The notes under the pieces are model-generated. The model did no database searches and was not told where the DNA came from. It saw only the letters and a program-made list of their open reading frames with translations. From the NCBI RefSeq assembly GCF_025352015.1, contig NZ_JANXUG010000115.1, positions 1 through 40,871 on the forward strand: a DNA stretch of 40,871 nucleotides, read 5' to 3'. Source of the DNA: Flavobacterium sp. Its GTDB lineage: Bacteria > Bacteroidota > Bacteroidia > Flavobacteriales > Flavobacteriaceae. Made by a program: the position numbers and the translations under genes. Shown here in pieces: positions 1 to 8,364 of the stretch; within the stretch, counting starts at the first letter, position 1, and each line of letters opens with the position of its first letter.

Positions 1-1659
1 CGTTGTAAATTTTGTCAAATCATCTGTTGTCCACCAGTCTACAAGATTTCCTTCAGCATTAAATCTTGATCCTTCATCATCAAAACCATGTGAGATTTCA
101 TGACCAATTACAGCTCCAATTCCACCATAATTTACAGCTTCGTCTGCTTTATAATCATAAAATGGAGCTTGCAAAATTGCTGCTGGAAAAACTATTTCAT
201 TGTACGATGGATTGTAGTAAGCATTAACGGTTTGAGGCGACATTCCCCATTCGGTTTTGTCTACTGGTTTGCCCAATTTTTCTAAATCTTTTTTCCAATT
301 CCATTCAGACACATTTTTAAGGTCTTCAAAATAGCTTCCTCCTTCTTCAGAACTTTTAACAGTTAACGCCGAGTAATCTTTCCATTTATCGGGATACCCA
401 ATTTTGATGGTTATTTTATTCAACTTTTCGATTGCTTTTTTCTTGGTTTCGGTAGACATCCAAGTCAAGTTGTTAATTCTTCCTTGGTAAGCACGAATCA
501 CATTTTTGATCATTTTTTCTGCTTTCAGTTTTGCTTCAGCAGGAAACATTTTTTCTACATATAATTTACCCAAAGCTTCTCCTACTGTTCCATTAACCAC
601 TTGCAATGCTTTTTCGTGACGTGGTCTTTGCTTTAAAGCACCTGTTAATGTTTTTCCGTAAAACTCCCAGTTAGCCATTTCAATATCTGTTGATAATTGC
701 GCAGCAGCACCTCTTAACAACATCCAGCGCATATATGCCTTCCAATCTTCTATTTTATTTTCAGAAAAAATAGTTTGCAAAGCAGCCAAATATCTTGGTT
801 GTGAAACAATAATTGTATCTGCTTTTGTAATTCCAATAGTTTTTAAATAAGTATTCCAATCAATTGCTGGAGTCATTTTTTGCAAATCAACAATAGCCGT
901 TGGATTGTATTGTTTTCTGGCGTCTCTTCGTTCAACTCTGTCTAATCTTGGTCGTGACATGGCTATTTCTAAAGCAAGGATTTTTTCAGCATCTGTTTTG
1001 GCTTGTGCTGGGCTTGTTCCAATGAATGACAGCATACGAGCCACGTGAGCTTGATATTTTTCGCGTTTTTCTTTAGAATCTTTGTCATCTGAAACATAAT
1101 AATCTCTGTCTGGCAAACCTAATCCACCTACTCCAAGACTGACGACATTTCTGTTACTATTTTTATCATCAGCTCCAATTCCGAATCCAAAAAAACCAAC
1201 ACCGCCGCCAAAAGCTTCTTGTTGCATCATCAAGTTTTGCAAATCTTTAATGTTTTTAACGGCATTTATTTTTGCTAGATACGGCTTTATAGGATCAATT
1301 CCTTGCTTGTTTCGTGCCACAGTATCCATTGCAGCTTTGTACATATTGATAGCTTTTCCTTGGTCTGTAGTTGAATTGTACTTTGAATTAGTGGTCGCTT
1401 TTTTCAAAATTGCCAACGCATCCTTATCAGTGTTTTGACGCAATTCGTCAAAACTTCCCCAACGTGTTTTATCTGCAGGAATTTCAGTGTTCTTTAACCA
1501 CGTTCCGTTTACAAACTTAAAAAAATCGTTTTTTGGACTCACCGATTTGTCCATTAAAGACAAGTTAATTCCTGGTGTTTTTTGCTGCGCATTAATTTGA
1601 ATAGCGCTCGTAAATATTGCTACTGTTAGCAATGTTCTAGAGATAAAAGTGAACTTCAT
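1..1659 (-). CDS. M13 family zinc metallopeptidase (neprilysin/PepO-like), 3' end cut by window edge
   Basis: 553 codons are present and the frame runs off the left edge, so the C-terminus is missing (I recall whole M13 enzymes as nearer 680 residues). The start is the ATG read backwards from 1659, giving MKFTFISRTLLTVAIF, a signal peptide ending near INAQ; the mature part begins with the SPKNDFFKFVNGTW block typical of M13 enzymes. The zinc motif HEISH, followed by GFDDEG, is encoded around 90-110, preceded by NAYYNPSYNEIVFPAAIL, the substrate-cleft motif of the family. The third zinc ligand (ENIADLGG block) would lie outside the window. Expected to be an exported or lipid-anchored oligopeptidase. 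It is divergent from the SCO1-like gene. Family assignment is firm; substrate unknown. Confidence 0.93.
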   Translation of the reverse strand, partial: MKFTFISRTLLTVAIFTSAIQINAQQKTPGINLSLMDKSVSPKNDFFKFVNGTWLKNTEIPADKTRWGSFDELRQNTDKDALAILKKATTNSKYNSTTDQGKAINMYKAAMDTVARNKQGIDPIKPYLAKINAVKNIKDLQNLMMQQEAFGGGVGFFGFGIGADDKNSNRNVVSLGVGGLGLPDRDYYVSDDKDSKEKREKYQAHVARMLSFIGTSPAQAKTDAEKILALEIAMSRPRLDRVERRDARKQYNPTAIVDLQKMTPAIDWNTYLKTIGITKADTIIVSQPRYLAALQTIFSENKIEDWKAYMRWMLLRGAAAQLSTDIEMANWEFYGKTLTGALKQRPRHEKALQVVNGTVGEALGKLYVEKMFPAEAKLKAEKMIKNVIRAYQGRINNLTWMSTETKKKAIEKLNKITIKIGYPDKWKDYSALTVKSSEEGGSYFEDLKNVSEWNWKKDLEKLGKPVDKTEWGMSPQTVNAYYNPSYNEIVFPAAILQAPFYDYKADEAVNYGGIGAVIGHEISHGFDDEGSRFNAEGNLVDWWTTDDLTKFTT

Positions 1660-1778
1660 ATAATAGTGTTTATTTTTAGTTGATTACAAATTTATTGTTT
1701 CTGGTGAAAGAAATTTTTTTTTAACAAAAATATAAGTCTTTAATGATTGTAAAAAGTTACAAACTTGCAAAGCTTTTG

Positions 1779-1786
1779 TATTTTTG
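1779..1786 (+). promoter_or_regulatory. Candidate -7 box (TATTTTTG) upstream of SCO1-like gene
   Basis: TAttTTTG matches the Bacteroidota -7 consensus TAnnTTTG and sits 11 bases before the ATG at 1798. No TTG lies at the usual 19-21 base spacing upstream, so the -33 half is weak. It implies a very short leader and favours 1798 over the TTG codon at 1765 as the start. Confidence 0.4.
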
Positions 1787-1797
1787 CAAAAAAAATA

Positions 1798-2472
1798 ATG
1801 CTCAATACTTTAAAAAAGTATAGAATTTTTATTGGCACTTTTGTTGTCTTTTCTATCATAACCATATCTTTATTTTACAATGTTTTAAAACCAAAAAAAA
1901 CATTGCCAATATTCAATCCTGCTGATGTCAATCCGGAATTGGTAGATTCTACAGTGCAATATATTGCCAAAGAACATAAAATTGCTGATTTTTCTTTTAC
2001 CAATCAAAACGAGAAAACAATTACACAAAAAGACTATGAAGGCAAGATTTATGTTGCCGATTTTTTCTTTACTACTTGCCAATCCATTTGTCCCATTATG
2101 ACTACCAATATGGTTGATGTGCAAAAAGCATTTCTCAATAATCCGAAAGTAATATTACTTTCCCATACCGTGACTCCAGAAATTGACAGTGTTCCTATTT
2201 TAAAAAAATATGCACTTCAAAAAGGTGTTGTTGACTCCAAATGGAACTTGGTTACAGGCGATAAAAAAGAAATCTACAGTATGGCACGAAAATCCTATCT
2301 GGCAGTAAAATTGGGCAAACCAAACGAATTGTATGATATGGTTCACACCGAAAATTTTGTATTGGTCGATGCGCAAAGAAGAGTTCGTGGATTTTATGAC
2401 GGCACCAAAAAAGAGGAAATCAAACGGTTGATTGAAGATATTAATTGGCTTTGCGAAAATGATAAAAAGTAG
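1798..2472 (+). CDS. SCO1/SenC family copper chaperone / thiol-disulfide protein
   Basis: 224 residues starting MLNTLKKYRIF. A single hydrophobic segment (about residues 8-25) anchors it in the inner membrane, with the thioredoxin-like domain outside. The copper-binding CxxxC is TCQSICP (C94 and C98) and the distal His of the family is in DMVHTENF (H183). Proteins of this type deliver copper to the CuA centre of cytochrome oxidase or keep its thiols reduced. I chose ATG 1798 because the upstream extension begins at a TTG inside the apparent promoter. No oxidase genes are adjacent; the next genes are for ferrous iron uptake. Family certain, partner inferred. Confidence 0.88.
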   Translation: MLNTLKKYRIFIGTFVVFSIITISLFYNVLKPKKTLPIFNPADVNPELVDSTVQYIAKEHKIADFSFTNQNEKTITQKDYEGKIYVADFFFTTCQSICPIMTTNMVDVQKAFLNNPKVILLSHTVTPEIDSVPILKKYALQKGVVDSKWNLVTGDKKEIYSMARKSYLAVKLGKPNELYDMVHTENFVLVDAQRRVRGFYDGTKKEEIKRLIEDINWLCENDKK

Positions 2473-2546
2473 TTAAACTTACATATTTCATTCAATATTA
2501 TCAATTAATGTTTACTTTTACAATCTTAATTCAATCTAAATAAGCA

Positions 2547-2783
2547 TTGAAAACCACTGTTGATTTATTACAAATTGGAAACATCGCCACAATCACTAAT
2601 GTTGACTTGGACAAAATTCCGTTAAAGCTTTTAGAAATGGGTTGTTTCCCAGACAATACTGTAGAAATTATCCAAATTGCACCCCTTGGAGATCCGATTT
2701 ATTTGAATGTAAATAATGGTTCTCATTTGGCTATACGAAAGGAAACTGCTCGTGAGATTGAAGTTGAAATTCAGGAGAAATAA
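2547..2783 (+). CDS. feoA: FeoA family ferrous iron transport accessory protein
   Basis: 78 residues forming an SH3-like FeoA domain, with the hallmark run LLEMGCFPDN, then PLGDPIYL and a C-terminal LAIRKETAREIEVE strand. FeoA is a small cytosolic partner thought to modulate FeoB. The start is a TTG: a TAA lies two codons upstream in the same frame and the next ATG (in LLEMG) would remove the first strand, so TTG is close to forced. Six bases separate it from feoB, so the two are co-transcribed and probably coupled. Confidence 0.92.
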   Translation: MKTTVDLLQIGNIATITNVDLDKIPLKLLEMGCFPDNTVEIIQIAPLGDPIYLNVNNGSHLAIRKETAREIEVEIQEK

Positions 2784-2789
2784 GTAAAC

Positions 2790-4892
2790 ATGAGCATCCA
2801 AAATATTAATGTTGCCTTAATTGGAAATCCAAATACCGGAAAAACTTCGGTGTTCAACCAATTGACAGGACTGAAGCAACAAGTTGGAAATTATCCCGGG
2901 ATTACGGTTGAAAAAAAATTGGGTTTTTGTAAATTAACTAACACTATCAAAGCCAATATTCTTGATTTACCAGGAACTTATAGCTTAAATGCGAGTTCCA
3001 TTGATGAGAATGTAGTCATAGAATTATTGCTCAATAAAAACGACAAACTGTTTCCGGATGTTGCCGTCGTAATTACGGATATTGAAAATTTCAAGCGTAA
3101 CCTTTTGCTTTTTACGCAAATAAAAGATTTAGAAATTCCAACCATTCTTGTCATTAATATGGCAGATAGAATGAAACCAAAGGGAATTTCGCTCAATGTT
3201 ACGCACCTCGAAGAACAATTAAAAACCAAAATTATTTTGGTGAGTACTCGAAAAGGCTACGGAATTGATGAACTAAAAAATCAAATTGTCAATTACAAAT
3301 CTTTACCAACGGAACCTTGTATGAATGCGTCAAGTATTGATGAACAATATTTCAGCAAACTCCGAAAAGCGTTTCCAAATCAATTGTTGTATAAGTTGTG
3401 GTTAGTGATTACACAAGATGTTAATTTTTTGAATTTAGAACGAAATGAAATCCGAAGTACTTTTACAAAATCGCATTCCGATTTAAAACGTTTGCAGCAA
3501 AAGGAAACTATAAAACGCTACCAATTTATCAATGAAACTTTGAAAGTTGGGCAAACAATTGACACCGCCAATGCCACTGATTTGCGTTCAAAATTAGATA
3601 AAGTGCTGACCCATAAAATTTTTGGTTACGCTATTTTCTTTGGGATTTTACTGCTAATTTTTCAATCGATTTTTGATTGGTCGAGTTATCCGATGGATTT
3701 TATTGACGCCACTTTTGCCAATTTTGCGAATTATACAAAAAAACTACTTCCTGCCGGAGAATTTACCAGTTTAATTAGTGAAGGAATTATTCCCGGTATA
3801 GGTGGAATCGTAATTTTTATTCCGCAAATTGCGTTTCTTTTTCTCTTTATTTCTGTGCTCGAAGAAAGCGGTTATATGAGTCGTGTTGTCTTTTTAATGG
3901 ATAAAATCATGCGCCGTTACGGGCTTTCGGGTAAAAGTGTAGTGCCTTTAATTTCGGGGACAGCTTGTGCAATTCCGGCAATTATGAGTGCCCGGAATAT
4001 AGAAAACTGGAAAGAACGATTGATTACAATTTTGGTCACTCCTTTTATCACCTGTTCGGCGCGCTTACCCGTTTACGCTATCATAATAGCTTTAATAATT
4101 CCAAACAAACGCTTGTTTGGATTTTTTAGTCTGCAAGGCGCAACTTTAATGATATTGTATCTTTTAGGTTTTGGAATGGCGATTTTTTCGGCTTATATTT
4201 TAAATAAAATTTTAAAGGTTAAAACCAAATCCTATTTCATTGTTGAGATGCCTAATTACAAATTGCCATTATTGAAAAATGTTGCGATAAACGTAATTGA
4301 AAAGACGAAATCATTTGTTTTTGGTGCAGGAAAAATCATTTTGGCAATCTCAATAATTCTTTGGTTTTTGGGTTCTCATAGTCCGAATGCGTCATTTAAA
4401 AATGCTGAAAAAATAGTAACTTCAACTGCAAAAACGGAAGGTAAAATTCTTGAAAAAAACCAGCTTAAAAACGAAATTAGCACCTACAAACTTGAGAATT
4501 CATATATTGGAATTATAGGAAAATCTATTGAGCCAGCAATAAAACCTCTAGGCTACGATTGGAAAATTGGCATTGCCGTAATTACATCTTTTGCTGCTCG
4601 TGAAGTTTTTGTAGGAACATTGGCAACTATTTATAGTGTTGGAAATAACAACGATGACAGCACCATAAAAAGTAAAATGCAAGCTGATGTTCATGCTGAC
4701 GGAACTAAAATATTCAATTTTGCGACTGGCGTCTCTTTATTGCTTTTTTATGCGTTCGCGATGCAATGTGCGAGCACACTTGCCGTAACTAAAAAGGAAA
4801 CCAACACCTGGAAATGGCCATTGGTGCAGCTGATTTTTATGAGTGGATTTGCTTATATAACAGCACTGATTGCTTATCAACTTTTAAAATAA
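2790..4892 (+). CDS. feoB: Ferrous iron transporter FeoB
   Basis: 700 residues. The N-terminal G-protein domain shows G1 GNPNTGKTS (12-20), the switch region around GNYPGITVE (33-41), G3 DLPG (59-62) and G4 NMAD (123-126). After a helical linker (to about 265) come the membrane helices with the two Gate repeats: the first includes ITCSARLPVYAIII and the second FAAREVFVG. It is the inner-membrane Fe(II) permease, using GTP. It is complete and of normal length. Its stop codon abuts the ATG of the next small gene (TAAATG), so the three form one operon, feoA-feoB-partner. Expression in low oxygen or low iron is usual for the family but no operator was identified here. Confidence 0.97.
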   Translation: MSIQNINVALIGNPNTGKTSVFNQLTGLKQQVGNYPGITVEKKLGFCKLTNTIKANILDLPGTYSLNASSIDENVVIELLLNKNDKLFPDVAVVITDIENFKRNLLLFTQIKDLEIPTILVINMADRMKPKGISLNVTHLEEQLKTKIILVSTRKGYGIDELKNQIVNYKSLPTEPCMNASSIDEQYFSKLRKAFPNQLLYKLWLVITQDVNFLNLERNEIRSTFTKSHSDLKRLQQKETIKRYQFINETLKVGQTIDTANATDLRSKLDKVLTHKIFGYAIFFGILLLIFQSIFDWSSYPMDFIDATFANFANYTKKLLPAGEFTSLISEGIIPGIGGIVIFIPQIAFLFLFISVLEESGYMSRVVFLMDKIMRRYGLSGKSVVPLISGTACAIPAIMSARNIENWKERLITILVTPFITCSARLPVYAIIIALIIPNKRLFGFFSLQGATLMILYLLGFGMAIFSAYILNKILKVKTKSYFIVEMPNYKLPLLKNVAINVIEKTKSFVFGAGKIILAISIILWFLGSHSPNASFKNAEKIVTSTAKTEGKILEKNQLKNEISTYKLENSYIGIIGKSIEPAIKPLGYDWKIGIAVITSFAAREVFVGTLATIYSVGNNNDDSTIKSKMQADVHADGTKIFNFATGVSLLLFYAFAMQCASTLAVTKKETNTWKWPLVQLIFMSGFAYITALIAYQLLK

Positions 4893-5018
4893 ATGGAGAT
4901 GCAACAATTATTAGTTTACCTAGCTTTACTAGTTGCACTTATCTTTTTAATCCGGAAGTTTTTTTGGAAGAAAAAGTCAAAGAAAAACTGTAATGATGAC
5001 GATTGTAGTTGTCACTAA
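4893..5018 (+). CDS. FeoB-associated Cys-rich small membrane protein
   Basis: 41 residues, MEMQQLLVYLALLV at the start: one membrane helix (about 5-20), then a basic stretch (RKFFWKKKSKKN) and a C-terminal CNDDDCSCH cluster with three Cys and a His. This is the layout of the FeoB-associated Cys-rich membrane proteins placed after feoB in many genomes; the Cys cluster may receive or sense Fe(II) on the cytoplasmic side (inference). Its ATG starts right after the feoB TAA. Its last four bases overlap the stop codon of the convergent regulator gene. A second in-frame ATG two codons later (4899) is an alternative start. Confidence 0.82.
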   Translation: MEMQQLLVYLALLVALIFLIRKFFWKKKSKKNCNDDDCSCH

Positions 5019-5668
5019 ATAATTTTCACATAAAGATTATTACCTATTACATTCGAAACCGTAACGACTTTTTCTTCTACTTTTATTTTTAAAGATAAAT
5101 CGAATTCCTCTTTGGCTAAAACCTCAATTTTAGAACCTAATGTGATTTGATTTTTATCTAAATATTTCAAGAACTGTGTCGATGAATCTTTGACGCCAAT
5201 ACAAATTCCCGTTTGATTTTCATGGAGTTCAGCCAAAACCAATTTCTCTATTTTATTAATTTTACCTTTCGCATCCGGAATTGAATCTCCATGCGGATCT
5301 TCAGTTGGATTTCCCAAAAAATCATCCAATTTATTGATAAGTTTTTCCGATTTGATATGTTCTAATTGTTCTGCAATATCGTGAACCTCGTCCCAAGAAA
5401 ATTGCAATTTATCTACCAAAAAAACTTCCCACAAACGGTGCTTTCTAACAATCATTGTAGCAGAAAGTTTTCCCTTATCTGTCAATAAAACACCTTGGTA
5501 TTTTTTGTAAATAATCAAATCTTTTTCTGCCAATTTTTTCAACATGTCGGTTACTGATGACGCTTTGGTTTCCATTTTTTCAGCAATGGCGTTTGTACTT
5601 ACCTCAACGCCAGTAGCAGCGGTTATATGATAGATTGTTTTTAGATAATTCTCTTCTGAAAAAGTCAT
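5015..5668 (-). CDS. mntR: DtxR/MntR family metal-dependent transcriptional regulator
   Basis: 217 residues: winged helix (about 1-72), dimerisation and metal domain (73-135) and an FeoA-like SH3 domain (about 145-217). Aligned by eye with DtxR, the ancillary-site ligands H77, E81 and H96 are kept, as are E103 and H104 of the primary site. The position of DtxR C102 is E100, the residue type found in manganese-sensing MntR. M10 of DtxR is N7 here, unlike the Asp of MntR, so metal preference is not settled by sequence. It lies 3 bases downstream of the Nramp gene on the same strand, so it most likely controls that operon by manganese or iron. The symbol rests on this context; an IdeR-like iron role is the alternative. 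Confidence 0.85.
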   Translation of the reverse strand: MTFSEENYLKTIYHITAATGVEVSTNAIAEKMETKASSVTDMLKKLAEKDLIIYKKYQGVLLTDKGKLSATMIVRKHRLWEVFLVDKLQFSWDEVHDIAEQLEHIKSEKLINKLDDFLGNPTEDPHGDSIPDAKGKINKIEKLVLAELHENQTGICIGVKDSSTQFLKYLDKNQITLGSKIEVLAKEEFDLSLKIKVEEKVVTVSNVIGNNLYVKII

Positions 5669-5671
5669 TTT

Positions 5672-7543
5672 TTAATTTTTTATAATAAATAAAGGAATGC
5701 TGATTTTATGTCGGACATTGTTAACTGTTGTCCCAAAAACTAAATCTTTAATACCAGTATGCCCATGGGTTCCCATAACTAACAAATCATAATTGCCTTC
5801 GTTAATTATTTTTGGAATTGTTTTTCCCGGTTTACCAAACCCTAATTTTAATTCAACTTTAAATCCTTTTTCTTCTAAAAGTGTTTTGTATTCCAACAAC
5901 AAATTCTCGTTTATAGTTGTTTCATGGTCACTCGTTTTATTACCATACATCATAGCTCCCACAGTTTCTACTATATGAATTAAAGTATACGTGGATTGTT
6001 TGCCTCCAATATCAAAGGCATGATTTAAAGCTTTTTCATCGGCTACGGAAAAATCAACCGAAATAGCAATATTTTTCTTCTCATAATTTCTTTCTGGGCG
6101 AAGTTTTACAATCACGTTGTGCGGCAACTGATTCCCGATAACTTCTTTTATTTTGGTAAAAAATGGTTTGAAAATTATGTACAAAAGCAAAAGCAAAAAA
6201 CCAAAAGCTAGTGGAACGACTGTTAACCATAAAATAATGGGGCTTTCAGAGCTTTTGAGCCAATCCTGAATTTCATTAAAAACCAATTTAGCATTCAACG
6301 AAACAATGATGATAGCAACAATCCATGAGGCGATTTGGGTTGTTGTACTGATTTGAAAACCTTTCATTTTCTTTTTATCACTCACAAAATGAATCAGCGG
6401 AATAATCGCAAATCCTAGCTGCAAACTCAAAATCACCTGGCTTAAAATCAGCATTTTCCCTGTTACACCTTCGCCAAAAACAGAGATTACAATAACTGCT
6501 GGAACGATAGCTATTAGTCGGGTAATAATGCGCCGCACCCATGGTTGGATTCTTAAATTGAGATAGCCTTCCATAACGATTTGACCTGCCAATGTTCCAG
6601 TAATTGTGGAGCTTTGTCCCGCTGCAATCAGCGCTACCGCAAATAATATCGGTGCCCATTTTGTTCCTAATAACGGTTCTAAAAACTTATGTGCGTCTTG
6701 AATTTCGGCAACATTAAACATCCCGTTTTGGTAAAATACAGCCGCACCTAAAATCAAAATAGCAGCATTTACAAAAAAAGCCAGGTTCAAAGCGATGGTA
6801 GAATCGATGAAATTGTATTTAAGAGCTTGTTTAATTCCTGCTTTACTTCGATCAAATTTTCTGGTTTGCACCAATGATGAATGCAGATACAAATTATGAG
6901 GCATCACTGTAGCACCAATAATTCCGATAGCGATGTACAAAGCATTTTCATTGGGCAACCAAGGAATTAATCCTGTGAATATTTTAGTCACAGATGGATG
7001 GGCAAAAATCATTTCAAAAATGAATGAAAAACCAATGATCAGTACTAAAGCAATTATAAACGCTTCCATTTTGCGTATTCCTTTATTGATTAAAAAAAGC
7101 AATAAAAAAGTGTCCAAAACGGTTATCATTACGCCCTGAATTAACGAAATATCAAAGAGTAAATTCAAACCAATTGCCATACCTAGAACTTCGGCTAAAT
7201 CACAGGCTGCGATGGCAATTTCTGCTAAAAAATAAAGAATATAATTTATAAACGGCGAATACGTTTCGCGCGATGCCTGCGCCAAATCGCGTTGTGTAAC
7301 AATTCCTAATCGTGCGCTCAAACTTTGCAACAACAACGCCATAATGTTGCTCATCAATAAAACCCAAAGCAAAGCATAACCAAACTGACTACCGCCGGCA
7401 ATATCCGTCGCCCAGTTTCCCGGATCCATGTAACCAACGCTGATTAAGTAAGCTGGACCAAAAAAAGCCAATATTTTCCTGAAGCCTGTGGTTTTATTTT
7501 GGGTTGCAACCGATTGATTTACTTCTTCTAACGATTTGCTCAT
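5672..7543 (-). CDS. mntH: Nramp divalent metal (Mn/Fe) transporter with C-terminal universal stress protein domain
   Basis: 623 residues. About 1-455 is an Nramp permease: the metal-site motifs DPGN (40-43) in helix 1 and MPHN (214-217) in helix 6 are intact, with some 11 helices. A hydrophilic linker leads to a universal stress protein (UspA-type) domain from about 475, starting KNIAISVDFS and ending with GTHGHTG (591-597) plus a GxxxxxVxxxxxxPLFIIK tail, the ATP-binding pattern of the UspA/MJ0577 group. Proton-coupled import of Mn(II) is the likely job; the cytoplasmic Usp domain may sense nucleotide or regulate transport (inference). It is the first gene of an operon with the DtxR-type regulator and is transcribed divergently from the barrel protein gene at 7621. 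Confidence 0.94.
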   Translation of the reverse strand: MSKSLEEVNQSVATQNKTTGFRKILAFFGPAYLISVGYMDPGNWATDIAGGSQFGYALLWVLLMSNIMALLLQSLSARLGIVTQRDLAQASRETYSPFINYILYFLAEIAIAACDLAEVLGMAIGLNLLFDISLIQGVMITVLDTFLLLFLINKGIRKMEAFIIALVLIIGFSFIFEMIFAHPSVTKIFTGLIPWLPNENALYIAIGIIGATVMPHNLYLHSSLVQTRKFDRSKAGIKQALKYNFIDSTIALNLAFFVNAAILILGAAVFYQNGMFNVAEIQDAHKFLEPLLGTKWAPILFAVALIAAGQSSTITGTLAGQIVMEGYLNLRIQPWVRRIITRLIAIVPAVIVISVFGEGVTGKMLILSQVILSLQLGFAIIPLIHFVSDKKKMKGFQISTTTQIASWIVAIIIVSLNAKLVFNEIQDWLKSSESPIILWLTVVPLAFGFLLLLLYIIFKPFFTKIKEVIGNQLPHNVIVKLRPERNYEKKNIAISVDFSVADEKALNHAFDIGGKQSTYTLIHIVETVGAMMYGNKTSDHETTINENLLLEYKTLLEEKGFKVELKLGFGKPGKTIPKIINEGNYDLLVMGTHGHTGIKDLVFGTTVNNVRHKISIPLFIIKN

Positions 7544-7559
7544 ATTTTAAAAATTTACA

Positions 7560-7590
7560 CAAATATAAAAATTTATTTGATTACGGTAAA
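7560..7590 (-). promoter_or_regulatory. Candidate promoter of the Nramp-regulator operon
   Basis: Read on the minus strand, TATATTTG (7567-7560) fits TAnnTTTG exactly, with TTTA (7590-7587) 19 bases upstream as an imperfect -33 box. The start codon is at 7543, giving a short leader. It overlaps in space with the plus-strand promoter of the next feature, making this a compact bidirectional promoter. Confidence 0.5.
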
Positions 7591-7606
7591 TATTTTTTTA
7601 GCTTTG
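7576..7606 (+). promoter_or_regulatory. Candidate promoter of the barrel protein-crtY pair
   Basis: TTTG (7576-7579), a 19-base spacer and TAgcTTTG (7599-7606) match the Bacteroidota TTTG/TAnnTTTG promoter fully. The ATG at 7621 follows 14 bases after the box. Confidence 0.62.
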
Positions 7607-7613
7607 TCTAAAA
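7596..7613. promoter_or_regulatory. Candidate DtxR/MntR-type operator palindrome
   Basis: TTTTAG, six bases, CTAAAA: a perfect 6+6 inverted repeat covering the -7 box of the plus-strand promoter and lying just upstream of the minus-strand promoter. The half sites resemble the TTAG/CTAA ends of DtxR-family boxes. Binding by the regulator encoded at 5015-5668 is an inference; a chance palindrome in AT-rich DNA is possible. Confidence 0.4.
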
Positions 7614-7620
7614 TTTATTT

Positions 7621-8364
7621 ATGAAAAGTAAAATACTTCTGCTACTATTATTTTTCAATTTAATAAGTTTTTCTCAAGAAATAGAACCCTTGCAAGCCGA
7701 TAGACCAGACCAAACAGAAACGCCATCATTAGTGCCGGCAGGAATGTTTCAGGCAGAATCGGGATTTACTTTTCAAAAAAATGATGCGGTTAGCACAACA
7801 AAAACTTTGCCGTCTACCCTTTGGAAATATGGCGTGAACAAAAATTTTGAGATGCGCTTAATTACCGAATTTATATCTCAAACTATAAACGGGGAAACTA
7901 TTTTTGGTTTGAATCCAATTTATATAGGTTGCAAAATAAAGATTACTGATGAACAAGGATTTCTTCCCAAAACTTCCTTTATAGGTCATATTTTGTTGCC
8001 AAAACTTGCTTCAACGGAGTTTAAAGCTGACTATTTTGCCACAAAATTTAGATTTGTAATGCAGCACACGCTAACAAAGAAAGTGAGTTTTAGTTATAAT
8101 CTTGGCGCCGAGTGGGATGGATTTTCTCCGGTAGCTACTTTTATATACACTGTGACTTCGGGTTATTCGTTTACAGATCAGTTGGGCGCTTACTTTGAAC
8201 TCTTTGGTTTTGCTCCTCAAAATGAGACCTCAAATCATAGTTTAGATGGTGGTTTTACCTATTTGATTAACAACAATTTTATGTTAGATTTGTCATCAGG
8301 AATTGGCATTACTGACAATGCGCCAAAGCATTATTTCGCACTAGGTTTTTCGTTCCGAATATAA
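7621..8364 (+). CDS. Outer-membrane beta-barrel protein, transporter-like (phenol MetA degradation superfamily type)
   Basis: 247 residues. A signal peptide (MKSKILLLLLFFNLISFSQ) is followed by LQADRPDQTETP and LVPAGMFQAESGF, the N-terminal signature of barrel proteins annotated as transporter / MetA-pathway of phenol degradation. The rest is alternating amphipathic strands ending in the aromatic tail FALGFSFRI expected of an outer-membrane barrel. Substrate unknown. Its stop codon is directly followed by the ATG of the lycopene cyclase gene, so the two are co-translated. It has its own good promoter, with a palindrome over the -7 box that could place it under the neighbouring metal regulator. 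Confidence 0.75.
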   Translation: MKSKILLLLLFFNLISFSQEIEPLQADRPDQTETPSLVPAGMFQAESGFTFQKNDAVSTTKTLPSTLWKYGVNKNFEMRLITEFISQTINGETIFGLNPIYIGCKIKITDEQGFLPKTSFIGHILLPKLASTEFKADYFATKFRFVMQHTLTKKVSFSYNLGAEWDGFSPVATFIYTVTSGYSFTDQLGAYFELFGFAPQNETSNHSLDGGFTYLINNNFMLDLSSGIGITDNAPKHYFALGFSFRI

